Assembly (NCBI GenBank): GCA_018830445.1
Contig: JAHJSN010000107.1
Span: forward strand, 1 to 59,799
Length of the DNA: 59,799 nt
Direction of reading: 5' to 3'
Source: Alphaproteobacteria bacterium
Lineage (GTDB): Bacteria > Pseudomonadota > Alphaproteobacteria > Rhizobiales > Hyphomicrobiaceae
In this document: positions 40,445 to 50,964 of the stretch, in pieces
How the letters are laid out: the number at the start of each line of letters is the position of its first letter
How positions within the stretch are numbered: the first letter of the stretch is position 1
Notes under the pieces: model-generated
What the model was told of the DNA's origin: nothing
What the model saw: only the letters and a program-made list of their open reading frames with translations
Database searches by the model: none
Position numbers and translations under genes: made by a program

Positions 40445-42283
40445 ATGAAGCGCTTCGTCCATCTGTGGTTTCCCTATTGGCCGGTCGAGCGGATGCGGCG
40501 GGAACGCCCGCTGCGACCGGAACATCCGCTGCGGCGGGAACGCCCGCTGCGACCGGAGCGCCGGCTGCGGCGGGAACGCCCGCTGCGGCCGGAACATCCG
40601 CTGCGGCCGGAACATCTGCGCGATGTCCACGACATTTTCGATGACAACCCGCTGGTGCTGGTGACGAGCGGCGGGCACGGCATCGAGATCACGGCGGTCA
40701 ACGCCAAGGCGGCCGCGCAAGGGTTATGGGTGGGACAGGGGCTTGCCGATGCGCGCGCGCTGATGCCGGGGCTGGCGTCGCTTGCCGCGGAGCCTTCGCG
40801 TGATGCCGAGGCGCTTGCCGCGCTGGCGCAATGGTGCGGCCGCTACGGGCCGCAGCGCAACGTTTACGGCAATTGCAGCATCTGGATCGACGTCAGCGGG
40901 GTGGCGCATCTCTATGGCGGGGAAGCCGGGCTTCTGGCCGATGCGGTGCGCCGTCTGCAGGGTTTCGGCTTCACGGTGCGGGCGGGACTGGCGGATACGC
41001 CTGCCGCGGCTTACGCGCTGGCGCGGTTCGGCGTTGGCGGCGGGGGCATGGACACGGACACAGGTTTTGCAATCATCGAGCCGGGACGTTTGCGTTCCGA
41101 GCTGGCGGGTTTTCCGGTCGAGGCGCTGCGGCTCGACGCGGAAGCCGTGCTGCTGTTGAAGCGGCTGGGCCTGAAGCGCATCGGGCAGCTTTACGGTATT
41201 CCCCGCGCCAGCCTGCGGCGGCGTTTCAACGAAGCCAATTTCGGGCGCGGCAAAGCCAGCCGCAGCCGGAGTGCCAGGACTTCACATACCTCCAAGACTT
41301 CGCGTACTTCAATGAACGCCGGCAAGGCGGAACTGGCGGCGGAGGTTGTGCTGCGTCTCGATCAGTTGCTGGGTGAGATCAGCGAGCCGTTGAAGCCGCT
41401 CGCCGAGCCGCCACTCCTCAAGGTGCGCCAGTCGTGGACCGATCCTTTGATTTCGGCACAAGGAATCGCGGCCGAGGTCGGGGTGCTGGCCTCACGGCTT
41501 GTCGAACAGCTCAGCCGTCAGGGACTCGGTTGCCGGCATGTGCGGGCGTCGCTTTACCGGGCCGATGGCACGGTTGCCATCGTGGAAGCCGGCACTTCGA
41601 TGGTGTGCCGGGACGGCGATCACCTGATGGGATTGCTGGCGGAAAAATTTTCGGCAATCGATGCAGGGTTCGGGATCGACGTGGCCGAGCTTGCTTGCGT
41701 GCGGGCCGAGCCGATGGAGGAGGCGCAAGAGCGTCTCGGTGTCGGCGAAGGTGGCGGGCAAGAGGACGCGCGTGCCCTGACGCGGCTCGTCGACCGGCTG
41801 GTCAACCGTCTCGGTTCCTCTCGTGTGCAGATGCTTGCCGCCTGCGAGAGCCATGTTCCGGAGTGGGCGCAACGGTTGCTGCCGGCGCGCGACTTGGTTG
41901 GGCGAAGTTGTGCGAGAAAGCCGGCTTCCGACACAGGGCTATCAAGACCGCCGCGACCGTTTCTGTTGGTGAGCCCGCCGGAGCCGATCAGTGTGCGTGC
42001 CGGCTGTACAGCCGGCAGGCCCTTCTCATTCGTGTGGCGGCGGGTCCGGCATGGGGTCGTCAGGTGCGAGGGGCCGGAGCGCATCGCGCCGGAATGGTGG
42101 CGGGATATCGGGAGGCCTGCGGAGCGGGCGGCTCGGGAGCGCGACTATTACCGCATCGAAGCGCAGGGCGGCGCGCGGTTCTGGATCTTCCATGAGTTGC
42201 CGGCGGATGGGGAGGCTTGCGACGGCCAGACTGCTCCCGGCGGGCGCTGGATGATGCACGGGCTTTACGGGAGCGGGGCGTGA
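40445..42283 (+). CDS. imuB: ImuB (catalytically inactive Y-family polymerase-like)
   Basis: 612 residues, a Y-family polymerase relative. The N-terminus FVHLWFPYWPVERMR lacks the catalytic carboxylates found in true Y-family enzymes (normally DxD-like near this position), as known for ImuB. VNAKAAAQGLWVGQGLADARAL, WCGRYGPQ, WIDVSGVAHLYGGEAGL and a LGLKRIGQLYGIPRASL helix-hairpin-helix follow. ImuB bridges the sliding clamp, ImuA and DnaE2. Residues 18-58 are a 6-residue tandem repeat, and a Ser/Thr/Arg-rich insert lies near 275-297. Its TGA overlaps the dnaE2 ATG (TGATG). Confidence 0.88.
   Translation: MKRFVHLWFPYWPVERMRRERPLRPEHPLRRERPLRPERRLRRERPLRPEHPLRPEHLRDVHDIFDDNPLVLVTSGGHGIEITAVNAKAAAQGLWVGQGLADARALMPGLASLAAEPSRDAEALAALAQWCGRYGPQRNVYGNCSIWIDVSGVAHLYGGEAGLLADAVRRLQGFGFTVRAGLADTPAAAYALARFGVGGGGMDTDTGFAIIEPGRLRSELAGFPVEALRLDAEAVLLLKRLGLKRIGQLYGIPRASLRRRFNEANFGRGKASRSRSARTSHTSKTSRTSMNAGKAELAAEVVLRLDQLLGEISEPLKPLAEPPLLKVRQSWTDPLISAQGIAAEVGVLASRLVEQLSRQGLGCRHVRASLYRADGTVAIVEAGTSMVCRDGDHLMGLLAEKFSAIDAGFGIDVAELACVRAEPMEEAQERLGVGEGGGQEDARALTRLVDRLVNRLGSSRVQMLAACESHVPEWAQRLLPARDLVGRSCARKPASDTGLSRPPRPFLLVSPPEPISVRAGCTAGRPFSFVWRRVRHGVVRCEGPERIAPEWWRDIGRPAERAARERDYYRIEAQGGARFWIFHELPADGEACDGQTAPGGRWMMHGLYGSGA
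40496..40618. repeat. 18-bp tandem repeat in the imuB 5' coding region
   Basis: Nearly seven units encode R(R/P)E(R/H)(P/R)L: RRERPL, RPEHPL, RRERPL, RPERRL, RRERPL, RPEHPL and a partial RPEHL. They occupy the variable linker between the first strand and the NPLVLV strand of ImuB, giving a charged, Arg-rich arm of 41 residues. Confidence 0.9.
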
Positions 42284-45200
42284 TGGGCGGAGTTGCTGTT
42301 TCGACGCGCTCCGCTCATTCGGCCCGCCAGCCGGGTTATGCCGAACTGCAGGTGACGAGCAATTTCTCCTTTCTGCGCGGGGCTTCGCATGGCGAGGAAC
42401 TCGTCGCGCAGGCCAAGGCGCTGGGCCTCAAGGCGATCGCGGTCACCGACCGCAACACGCTTTCAGGTGTGGTGCGCGCGCACGTCGCCGCAAAAGAACT
42501 CGGCCTCCAATTCATCGTCGGCGCGCGGCTCGATCTTAGCGACAGTCCAAGCCTTCTGTGCCTGCCGCGTGAGCGGGCCGCCTATGGGCGGTTGTCGCGG
42601 CTGTTGTCGCTCGGGCAGATGCGGGCGCCGAAGGGGGCGTGCGAGATTTCGCTCGGCGATGTCGCGGCCCATGCCGAAGGGCAGGTTTTCATCGCGCTGC
42701 CGCGCGAAGGCTGGGACTGGCGGAACGAGGCCGAGATCGACAGCTTCGAAGCGCAGTTGCGGCGGATTAGTTCGGCGCTTCAGACGGGCAGGTTGTATCT
42801 TGCCGCGACGCATTCGCTTCGTGGCGACGACCGGGCGCGCATCGGCTGTCTCTGTGACCTGGCGCAGCGCTCAGGGTTGCGTCTCGTTGCGACAGGCGAT
42901 GTGCTTTATCACGCGCGCCACAGGCGGCCGTTGCAGGATGTCGTAACCTCGATCCGCGAAGGTGTCAGGATCAGCCAAGCGGGGTTTCGCCTTGAAGCCA
43001 ATGGCGAGCGGCATCTGAAATCGCCTCAGGAAACGGCGCGACTTTTTTCCGGTTTCGAGGATGCGCTTGCCGCGACCTTGGAGATCGCCGAAGCCTGCAC
43101 GTTCTCGCTCGACGAACTCGTCTACGAATACCCGCAAGAGCCGGTGCCGCCGGGGCGTTCGGCGCAGGCGCATCTGGAAGACCTTTCCTGGGAGGGGGCG
43201 GGATGGCGTTTTCCGGCAGGTGTGCCGGACAAGGTGCGGGCGATGCTGAGCCGCGAACTCGAAATCGTCGCGCAGCTCAATTACGCGCCCTACTTCCTCA
43301 CCGTCCACGACATCGTCAGCTTTGCGCGTGCACGCGGCATCCTTGCGCAGGGGCGCGGCTCGGCGGCCAACTCGGCGGTTTGCTACTGCCTCGGCATCAC
43401 GGCGGTGAATCCGGCCGAAGCCGACCTTCTGTTCGAGCGTTTCGTCAGCCCGGAGCGCAAGGAGCCGCCCGACATCGACGTCGATTTCGAGCACGAGCGG
43501 CGCGAGGAAGTCATCCAGTACATCTACGCGCGCTATGGCCGCGAGCGGGCGGGGCTGGCGGCGACCGTCATCTCTTATCGGGCGCGTTCGGCGGTGCGCG
43601 AAGTCGGCAAGGCGATGGGGTTGTCGGAGGATACGGTGGCGGCGCTGGCCGGCATGGTGTGGGGCACGAGATCCGGCGATGCGCTGCCCGAAACGCATAT
43701 CCGCGAAGCAGGCCTCGACCCGCGTGACCCACTGATCGCGCGGGTGATCGAACTGACACGCCAACTCATCGGTTTTCCGCGCCACCTTTCCCAGCATGTC
43801 GGCGGGTTCGTCCTGACGCGCGGGCCGCTTACCGAAGTGGTGCCGGTGGGGAACGCGGCGATGGAGGATCGCACCGTCATCGAGTGGGACAAGGACGATA
43901 TCGCCGCGCTCGGGCTTCTGAAGGTCGATGTGCTCGGGCTCGGCATGCTGTCGTGCATTCACCGCGCATTCGATCTTTTGGGCAAACATCATGGCCGCTC
44001 GCTGACGCTTGCCAAGGTGCCGCGCGAGGACAAGGCGACCTACGACATGCTGTGCCGGGCCGATTCCATCGGTGTGTTCCAGGTGGAAAGCCGGGCGCAG
44101 ATGAACATGCTGCCGCGCCTCAAGCCGCGTACCTTCTACGACCTCGTCATCGAGGTGGCGATCGTGCGTCCGGGGCCGATCCAGGGCGACATGGTGCACC
44201 CCTATCTGAGGCGGCGGAACGGTGAGGAGCCGGAGCATTATCCGGCGCCTTCGCCGGAGCATGGGCCGCCGGACGAACTGCGCCAGATCCTCGGCAAGAC
44301 CAAAGGCGTGCCGCTGTTCCAGGAGCAGGCGATGCGGATCGCCATGGTGGCGGCGAAGTTCTCGGACGCGCAGGTCAACGAACTCAGGAAGGCTATGGCG
44401 ACGTTCCGGCGGCGCGGCACCATCGGGCTGCTCGAAGAGGCGATGGTCTCGGCGATGGTGGCGCGCGGGTATGACAAGATCTTCGCGGAGCGCTGCTTCA
44501 ACCAGATCAAGGGGTTCGGCGAGTACGGGTTTCCCGAAAGCCATGCGGCAAGTTTTGCGCTTCTCGTCTATGTGTCGGCATGGCTCAAGTGTCATTACCC
44601 GGCGGTGTTCGCGGCGGCGCTCGTCAATTCGCAGCCGATGGGATTTTACGCTCCCGCGCAGATCGTGCGCGATGCGCGCGAGCACGGCGTCGAGGTGCGG
44701 CCGGTGGACGTCAACCATTCCGACTGGGATTGCACGCTGGAACCCGGATCGCTGCCGGTTCCGCATGGCGGGGTTTCGCCTATCGAGGAACGCGGCAGCC
44801 TGCGGCCTGGGGATGTCGGCAAGGGCGGGCCCGTGCTGCGGCTCGGCTTGCGGCTGATCGACGGCTTCAGGGAGGAGGACGCGCAAGGAATCGTCGCCGC
44901 GCGCGGCAACGGTTTTTCCGATCTCGAAGATCTGAGGCGGCGGTCGGGCTTGCGGCGTCCGGCGCTGGAAAAGCTTGCGGCGGCGGATGCGCTCGGGTCC
45001 TTGTCTCTCGACCGGCGGCAGGGGTTGTGGGGAGTGAAGGGTGTCGGGCCGCCGGAACGGTTGCCGCTGTTCGACTGGGCGGAGGCCTCAGAAGAGGGGC
45101 CGGAAGCCGAAGTCGGGCTGCCGGAGATGTCGCTGCCGGAACACGTCGTCAACGACTACCAGACGCTGCGGCTGTCGCTCAAAGCGCATCCGATGCAGTT

Positions 45201-45702
45201 TTTGCGCGGCAAGCTCGCGGCGGAACGGGTGGTTACGTGCGCCGACTTGCGGGGTATGAAGGACGGACGGCGGGTTAAAATCGCCGGGGTCGTACTGGTC
45301 CGGCAGAGGCCGGGCAGCGCCAAGGGCGTGGTGTTCATGACGCTCGAAGACGAGACGGGGGTTGCCAACACCGTGGTCTGGGCGAAAACGCTGGAACGGT
45401 ATCGCAGGGTGGTGATGGGCGCGCGGCTGATCTTGATCGAGGGGCAGGTGCAACGACATGAGGATATCATTCATGTCGTTTGCGCGCGGCTGTTTGACCG
45501 CAGCGGCATGCTCATGCATCTCTCGGAGGAAGCACAAACCATGCCCGTGCCGATTGCCAACGCCGACGAAGTCCTGAGGCCCGATCCGGGATCGGCGCGC
45601 GGGAGCGGTGAGGAAGGGCCAAGAGGAACCGGTCCGCATCCGAGGTGGGCAGGCCATCCGCGCAACGAGCGCATCATTCCAAAGTCGCGGGATTTCCATT
45701 GA
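42283..45702 (+). CDS. dnaE2: error-prone DNA polymerase DnaE2
   Basis: 1139 residues from the ATG at 42283, which overlaps the imuB stop by one base; the frame upstream of it lies inside imuB. N-terminal PHP domain: YAELQVTSNFSFLRGASHGEEL and AIAVTDRNTLSGVVRAH. The C-family polymerase core carries GRGSAANSAVCYCLGIT and the catalytic carboxylates in PPDIDVDFEHERREEV. A helix-hairpin-helix, an OB-fold (RVKIAGVVLVRQRPGSAKG) and the typical end HPRNERIIPKSRDFH follow. It performs translesion synthesis and damage-induced mutagenesis with ImuA and ImuB. The ATG spacing shows one SOS operon. Confidence 0.96.
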   Translation: MGGVAVSTRSAHSARQPGYAELQVTSNFSFLRGASHGEELVAQAKALGLKAIAVTDRNTLSGVVRAHVAAKELGLQFIVGARLDLSDSPSLLCLPRERAAYGRLSRLLSLGQMRAPKGACEISLGDVAAHAEGQVFIALPREGWDWRNEAEIDSFEAQLRRISSALQTGRLYLAATHSLRGDDRARIGCLCDLAQRSGLRLVATGDVLYHARHRRPLQDVVTSIREGVRISQAGFRLEANGERHLKSPQETARLFSGFEDALAATLEIAEACTFSLDELVYEYPQEPVPPGRSAQAHLEDLSWEGAGWRFPAGVPDKVRAMLSRELEIVAQLNYAPYFLTVHDIVSFARARGILAQGRGSAANSAVCYCLGITAVNPAEADLLFERFVSPERKEPPDIDVDFEHERREEVIQYIYARYGRERAGLAATVISYRARSAVREVGKAMGLSEDTVAALAGMVWGTRSGDALPETHIREAGLDPRDPLIARVIELTRQLIGFPRHLSQHVGGFVLTRGPLTEVVPVGNAAMEDRTVIEWDKDDIAALGLLKVDVLGLGMLSCIHRAFDLLGKHHGRSLTLAKVPREDKATYDMLCRADSIGVFQVESRAQMNMLPRLKPRTFYDLVIEVAIVRPGPIQGDMVHPYLRRRNGEEPEHYPAPSPEHGPPDELRQILGKTKGVPLFQEQAMRIAMVAAKFSDAQVNELRKAMATFRRRGTIGLLEEAMVSAMVARGYDKIFAERCFNQIKGFGEYGFPESHAASFALLVYVSAWLKCHYPAVFAAALVNSQPMGFYAPAQIVRDAREHGVEVRPVDVNHSDWDCTLEPGSLPVPHGGVSPIEERGSLRPGDVGKGGPVLRLGLRLIDGFREEDAQGIVAARGNGFSDLEDLRRRSGLRRPALEKLAAADALGSLSLDRRQGLWGVKGVGPPERLPLFDWAEASEEGPEAEVGLPEMSLPEHVVNDYQTLRLSLKAHPMQFLRGKLAAERVVTCADLRGMKDGRRVKIAGVVLVRQRPGSAKGVVFMTLEDETGVANTVVWAKTLERYRRVVMGARLILIEGQVQRHEDIIHVVCARLFDRSGMLMHLSEEAQTMPVPIANADEVLRPDPGSARGSGEEGPRGTGPHPRWAGHPRNERIIPKSRDFH

Positions 45703-45803
45703 CGGATCACATTCTCTTCAACACCTCCATGGCCGGGCAAGAACAGACCGTCCAGGGCCGTATGCAGCCCGCGTTCGAGGAACTGGCCGTGGATGGTGGC
45801 CTC

Positions 45804-47639
45804 ATGGGCGACCATGACGCTGTCGGTGTGTCTGCGAGTCCATTCCAACCAGAAAAACACTTCCCGAGGACTCATCGGAAAATTGTCCCTGGACTTATTG
45901 CTCTCTGTGTTTTGATCGCTGTCAGCGCCGTGGCGCCGCTTGCCGCCCAGGACGAGCGTGGGCGGATTGCGCCGGAAGCCGCCAGCGGGGTGCAGCAGAA
46001 AACCCTTGCGACCGCAAAAAGCTTCATGGTGTCGGCGGCAAATCCCTACGCCGTCGATGCCGGTGTCGAGATCCTCCAAGCCGGCGGCAGCGCGGTCGAC
46101 GCGGGGATAGCAACGCAACTCGTTCTCAATCTCGTCGAGCCGCAGTCCTCCGGAATCGGCGGGGGCGCATTCATCGTGCATTTCGACAAAGCGGGTAATG
46201 CCGTCACCTCATATGACGGGCGCGAGACGGCGCCAGCGGCAGCCAAGCCCGACCGATTCCTCATCGACGGAAAGCCGATGGGTTTTGGCGCCGCCGTCAA
46301 CTCCGGCCTCAGTGTCGGTGTGCCGGGGACGCTTCGCGTCATGGAACTGGCGCATAACAAGCACGGACGTCTGCCGTGGGCGAAAGTGTTCGAGCCGGCA
46401 ATCCGGCTTGCCGAAAAGGGCTTCAATGTTTCGCCGCGCCTCAACATGCTGCTGATCTGGTTCGGCGCGGAGCGATTCACGCCGCAGGCGCGGGATTACT
46501 TTTTCGACGGGGCGGGATCGCCAAGGCCGGTCGGCTATCTTCTGAAGAATTCCGAGTTCGCGGATACCTTGCGCGAGATTGCCGAGCGGGGCGCCGGTGC
46601 GTTTTACGAGGACGGGCCGATCGCGCGGGCGATTATCGATGCGCTGGCGAGCGCTCCCAACTACAAGGGCGACATGACGCTTGCGGACATCGCGGGCTAT
46701 CAGGCGAAGCAACGGGAGCCGGTCTGCTTTGATTACCGCGGGCGCAGGATCTGCGGGATGGGACCGCCGTCATCGGGCGGCATCACGGTTGCGCAGACGT
46801 TGAAGATCCTCGAAGGCTACGATCTTTCCTCCAGCGGTCACGGTGTCATGGGGCCATGGTCGCTGCATTATATCGCGGAAGCCGAAAAGCTCAGCTATGC
46901 GGACCGGGATCGTTATCTCGCCGACCCTGCTTTTGTTCCGCCGCCGGGCGGAATGCTGAACCCGGATTACATTCAAGCGCGCCGCGCACTTATTTCCGAT
47001 TCCGCGATGGAGCGGCCAGAGCCCGGCCAGCCGCAAAAGTTTGCCCATCTCAATTACGGAATCGACGAGACGGTGGAGCGTTCCGGCACAAGTCATATCT
47101 CCATCGTCGACGCCGAAGGCAATGCCGTTTCCATGACGACGACGATCGAAGGCGGGTTTGGGTCCGGTATCTGGGCGGCGGGGTTTCTGTTGAACAACGA
47201 GCTGACGGATTTTTCCTTCCGTTCCGCCGACCGCAACGGCCGGCCGATCGCCAACAGGGTAGAGGGGGGAAAACGTCCGCGCAGTTCGATGTCGCCGACA
47301 CTGGTGTTCGATGCCGACGGCAAGCTGCAGGCCGTGCTCGGCTCGGTAGGCGGTTCGCGCATCATCACTTATGTCGCAAAGTCGCTGGTTGCGATGATCG
47401 ACTGGGGAATGAGCGCGCAGGAAACCGCAGACCTCGCCAACTTCGGCAGCCGGGGACGGGGATTCGAGGTGGAAATCGGCTACGATGCGTTGTGGCAGGG
47501 GCTGAAAGTCAAGCCGTTCGGGCATCGCGTCGTTCCCGATTTGATGACGTCGGGCACGCATATCGTTGTCTTGAAGCCCGACGGATCGCTGGAAGGGGCC
47601 GCCGACCCGCGCCGCGAAGGCGTGGCGCGCGGGCGGTAA
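45804..47639 (+). CDS. ggt: gamma-glutamyltransferase, periplasmic
   Basis: About 611 residues from the ATG at 45804; starts at 45729 or within the signal region are possible. A hydrophobic segment (VPGLIALCVLIAVSAVAPLAAQ) acts as the signal. The large subunit has MVSAANPYAVDAGVEILQAGGSAVDAGIA and SGIGGGAFIVHFD. The autocatalytic Thr begins the small subunit at GTSHISIVDAEGNAVSMTTTIEG, followed by FLLNNELTDFSF and GKRPRSSMSPTLVF. It cleaves gamma-glutamyl bonds, for example in glutathione, releasing glutamate. It lies 101 bp after dnaE2 and is not tied to the SOS system in any known way. Confidence 0.92.
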   Translation: MGDHDAVGVSASPFQPEKHFPRTHRKIVPGLIALCVLIAVSAVAPLAAQDERGRIAPEAASGVQQKTLATAKSFMVSAANPYAVDAGVEILQAGGSAVDAGIATQLVLNLVEPQSSGIGGGAFIVHFDKAGNAVTSYDGRETAPAAAKPDRFLIDGKPMGFGAAVNSGLSVGVPGTLRVMELAHNKHGRLPWAKVFEPAIRLAEKGFNVSPRLNMLLIWFGAERFTPQARDYFFDGAGSPRPVGYLLKNSEFADTLREIAERGAGAFYEDGPIARAIIDALASAPNYKGDMTLADIAGYQAKQREPVCFDYRGRRICGMGPPSSGGITVAQTLKILEGYDLSSSGHGVMGPWSLHYIAEAEKLSYADRDRYLADPAFVPPPGGMLNPDYIQARRALISDSAMERPEPGQPQKFAHLNYGIDETVERSGTSHISIVDAEGNAVSMTTTIEGGFGSGIWAAGFLLNNELTDFSFRSADRNGRPIANRVEGGKRPRSSMSPTLVFDADGKLQAVLGSVGGSRIITYVAKSLVAMIDWGMSAQETADLANFGSRGRGFEVEIGYDALWQGLKVKPFGHRVVPDLMTSGTHIVVLKPDGSLEGAADPRREGVARGR

Positions 47640-47689
47640 GCGCTGAAAAACGACAAGGATACGCTTTGGCAGCTTCGGCAGGTGAAACC

Positions 47690-48754
47690 GTGAAGACGCG
47701 TGAGGCCTCGATTACGGTCGCTGGTGCGGGCGTGCTCGGCTTATGGCAGGCGCTGACCCTTGCCCGGCGGGGCTATCGCGTTCGCCTTGTCGACCGCAAT
47801 TGCGATCCGCTGGCGAATTCGGCGAGCAGTTACGCGGGGGCGATGATCGCACCTTATTGCGAGGCTGAAGCCGCACCTCGCGTCGTTCTCGAGCATGGTC
47901 TTGAGGGGCTCGCGGCGTGGCGGGCAACCTATCCGGGGCTCGTCAACAATGGCACGCTTGTCATCGCGTCGTCCCGGGACCGATCCGATCTCGACCACTT
48001 TCGGCGCATGACGCAGGGCCACGCCAACTGTGACGCGGCGGCCATCGCCGAACTGGAGCCCGATCTTGGACGGCGCTTTCCGGCAGGTCTCTACTTTGCC
48101 GACGAAGCGCACATGACGACGCCGGATGCGCTGTCTTTCCTCCTCAAAAGCGTGCGTGAAGCGGGCGGCGAGGTTCACTTCGGGGTGGATCTGCCGGTTT
48201 TCGAAAGCGAATTCGCAGATGCAAGCGGCATCCTGATCGATTGCCGGGGGATGGCCGCGCGGGGCCAATTGCCGGGATTGAGGGCGGTGCGCGGCGAAAG
48301 GGTTATCGTGCGCACCAAGGAAATATCGCTCAATCGGCCGATCCGCCTCCTGCATCCGCGTCACCCGATCTACGTGGTGCCGTGGGGCGATCAGAGGTTC
48401 ATGGTGGGGGCAACCGTGATCGAGAGCGAGGACGCCGGCCCGATTTGCGTGCGATCGATGCTCGAACTGCTCGGGACGGCCTACGCGCTCAGTCCGGCCT
48501 TTGCGGAAGCCGAGATCGTCGAAGCCGGAGCGGGCGTGCGGCCGGCTTTCGATGACAATGTGCCGCGCGTGAAGGTTGAAGGCGGCGGGCGGGTGTTGCG
48601 GGTGAATGGCGCATACCGGCACGGATTCCTGCTGGCGCCGGTGCTGGCGGGGTGTGTTGCGGGCGTTCTTGACGGGTCGGCCATGTCGCATCCGCTTGTC
48701 CACGTCAGCGACGAAAGCGCACGGCCTTTGCGCAACGCGGGTGAGGTGATATAG
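47690..48754 (+). CDS. FAD-dependent amino-acid oxidase (DAO/ThiO family)
   Basis: 354 residues from a GTG at 47690 with AGGTGA upstream; a TTG at 47666 with AAGGA is an alternative. The N-terminus is a Rossmann FAD motif ITVAGAGVLGLWQALTLARRGYRVRLVDRN. YAGAMIAPYCEAEAAP resembles the substrate loop of ThiO-type glycine oxidases, and the C-terminus has GVRPAFDDNVPRV and YRHGFLLAPVLAG. It oxidises a small amino acid or amine to the imine and peroxide. No thiamine genes are near. The gene starts 50 nt after ggt and may share its transcript. Confidence 0.85.
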   Translation: MKTREASITVAGAGVLGLWQALTLARRGYRVRLVDRNCDPLANSASSYAGAMIAPYCEAEAAPRVVLEHGLEGLAAWRATYPGLVNNGTLVIASSRDRSDLDHFRRMTQGHANCDAAAIAELEPDLGRRFPAGLYFADEAHMTTPDALSFLLKSVREAGGEVHFGVDLPVFESEFADASGILIDCRGMAARGQLPGLRAVRGERVIVRTKEISLNRPIRLLHPRHPIYVVPWGDQRFMVGATVIESEDAGPICVRSMLELLGTAYALSPAFAEAEIVEAGAGVRPAFDDNVPRVKVEGGGRVLRVNGAYRHGFLLAPVLAGCVAGVLDGSAMSHPLVHVSDESARPLRNAGEVI

Positions 48755-48782
48755 GCCTGGACCGGCTTCGCGCGGTCTATGA

Positions 48783-50351
<1,569 letters not shown>

Positions 50352-50354
<3 letters not shown>

Positions 50355-50426
50355 TGTGATGAGGCAGGAATTCGCATATCGATATCCGCGGCCTCCGGGC
50401 GAATTCCTGCCTCTGAATCACACTAG
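50352..50426. repeat. CTAG-type palindromic element fused to the guaB stop codon
   Basis: Arms TAGTGTGAT-GAGGCAGGAATTCGC and GCGAATTCCTGCCTC-TGA-ATCACACTAG form a hairpin of 24 pairs with a 3-nt asymmetry and a loop of about 23 nt. The first three bases, TAG, are the guaB stop codon. It probably acts as the guaB 3' end. Confidence 0.85.
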
Positions 50427-50439
50427 CAACACTATAATT

Positions 50440-50518
50440 CTAGTGAGGTTTACGGATCAGAAGTTCGTTTCGCCGGGCGCTTCATATTAAACAACGAACT
50501 TCTGATCCACCTCACTAG
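50440..50518. repeat. CTAGTG...CACTAG palindromic element, GGATCAGAAGTTCGTT type
   Basis: GGATCAGAAGTTCGTT pairs with AACGAACTTCTGATCC, and the outer TAGTGAGG pairs with CCTCACTA with a small asymmetry. It is joined to the previous element by CAACACTATAATTCTAG, the linker also seen at 6766-6785. Confidence 0.85.
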
Positions 50519-50581
50519 GTTTCTTTAGTGCTTGACCGGGTGGGAAGCTCGACGCGTTGAGCCTCTCTTCGGGAGGAATCG

Positions 50582-50956
50582 ATGCGTGTGTCGCAATTTC
50601 TTGTCATCGTTCCGGTGCTGGCGCAGGCGCTACTCGGCATTGCCGTGGCAGGCCTGCATTTCTACCGGGAATGGCGCAGTGCGGCGGGCGATCGGCTCAG
50701 CGCTCTATACAGGGCGCAATTCGAGCTACCCGTTCTGTTCTACGCGGGCAGTCTTTTTGCCTACGCGATGCGGATCGTCGATGAGCGGGTGCTGTTCTTC
50801 GCAATGCTGTTCGTGCTGGCGCAGCTGGCGGGTTGCCTGGCGGGGCTATTGTTCGAAAGCGACAATGCCGCGGCGGCAGCCAGTCTCTTGTCGGTTTTGG
50901 CAGCGGCAGGTCTATGGGCCATGATCGGCCTCCACTTCTTCAATTCGGGCTTCTAA
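50582..50956 (+). CDS. MAPEG-like small membrane protein
   Basis: 124 residues with four hydrophobic segments, the MAPEG topology. The hallmark RAQFELPVLFYAGSLFAYAM matches the R-x-Q-F-E-x-P-x-L-F-Y segment of bacterial MAPEG proteins. The later family region (a F-V-x-x-R-x-x-H-x-x-x-H pattern) is replaced by FVLAQLAGCLAGLLF, so glutathione-transferase activity is doubtful. A GGGAGGAATCG ribosome site precedes the ATG. It ends 8 nt before the methyltransferase gene and is probably cotranscribed. Confidence 0.72.
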   Translation: MRVSQFLVIVPVLAQALLGIAVAGLHFYREWRSAAGDRLSALYRAQFELPVLFYAGSLFAYAMRIVDERVLFFAMLFVLAQLAGCLAGLLFESDNAAAAASLLSVLAAAGLWAMIGLHFFNSGF

Positions 50957-50964
50957 GGAAAAAG

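Noticed and set aside
45471-46181. A 236-codon minus-strand frame opposite the dnaE2 end and the ggt start
   Set aside because: It is antisense to two firmly identified genes and resembles no family.
45703-48754. The ggt and FAD-oxidase genes considered part of the SOS cassette
   Set aside because: They are downstream on the same strand but 101 bp away with no known mutagenesis link; co-transcription cannot be judged from sequence.
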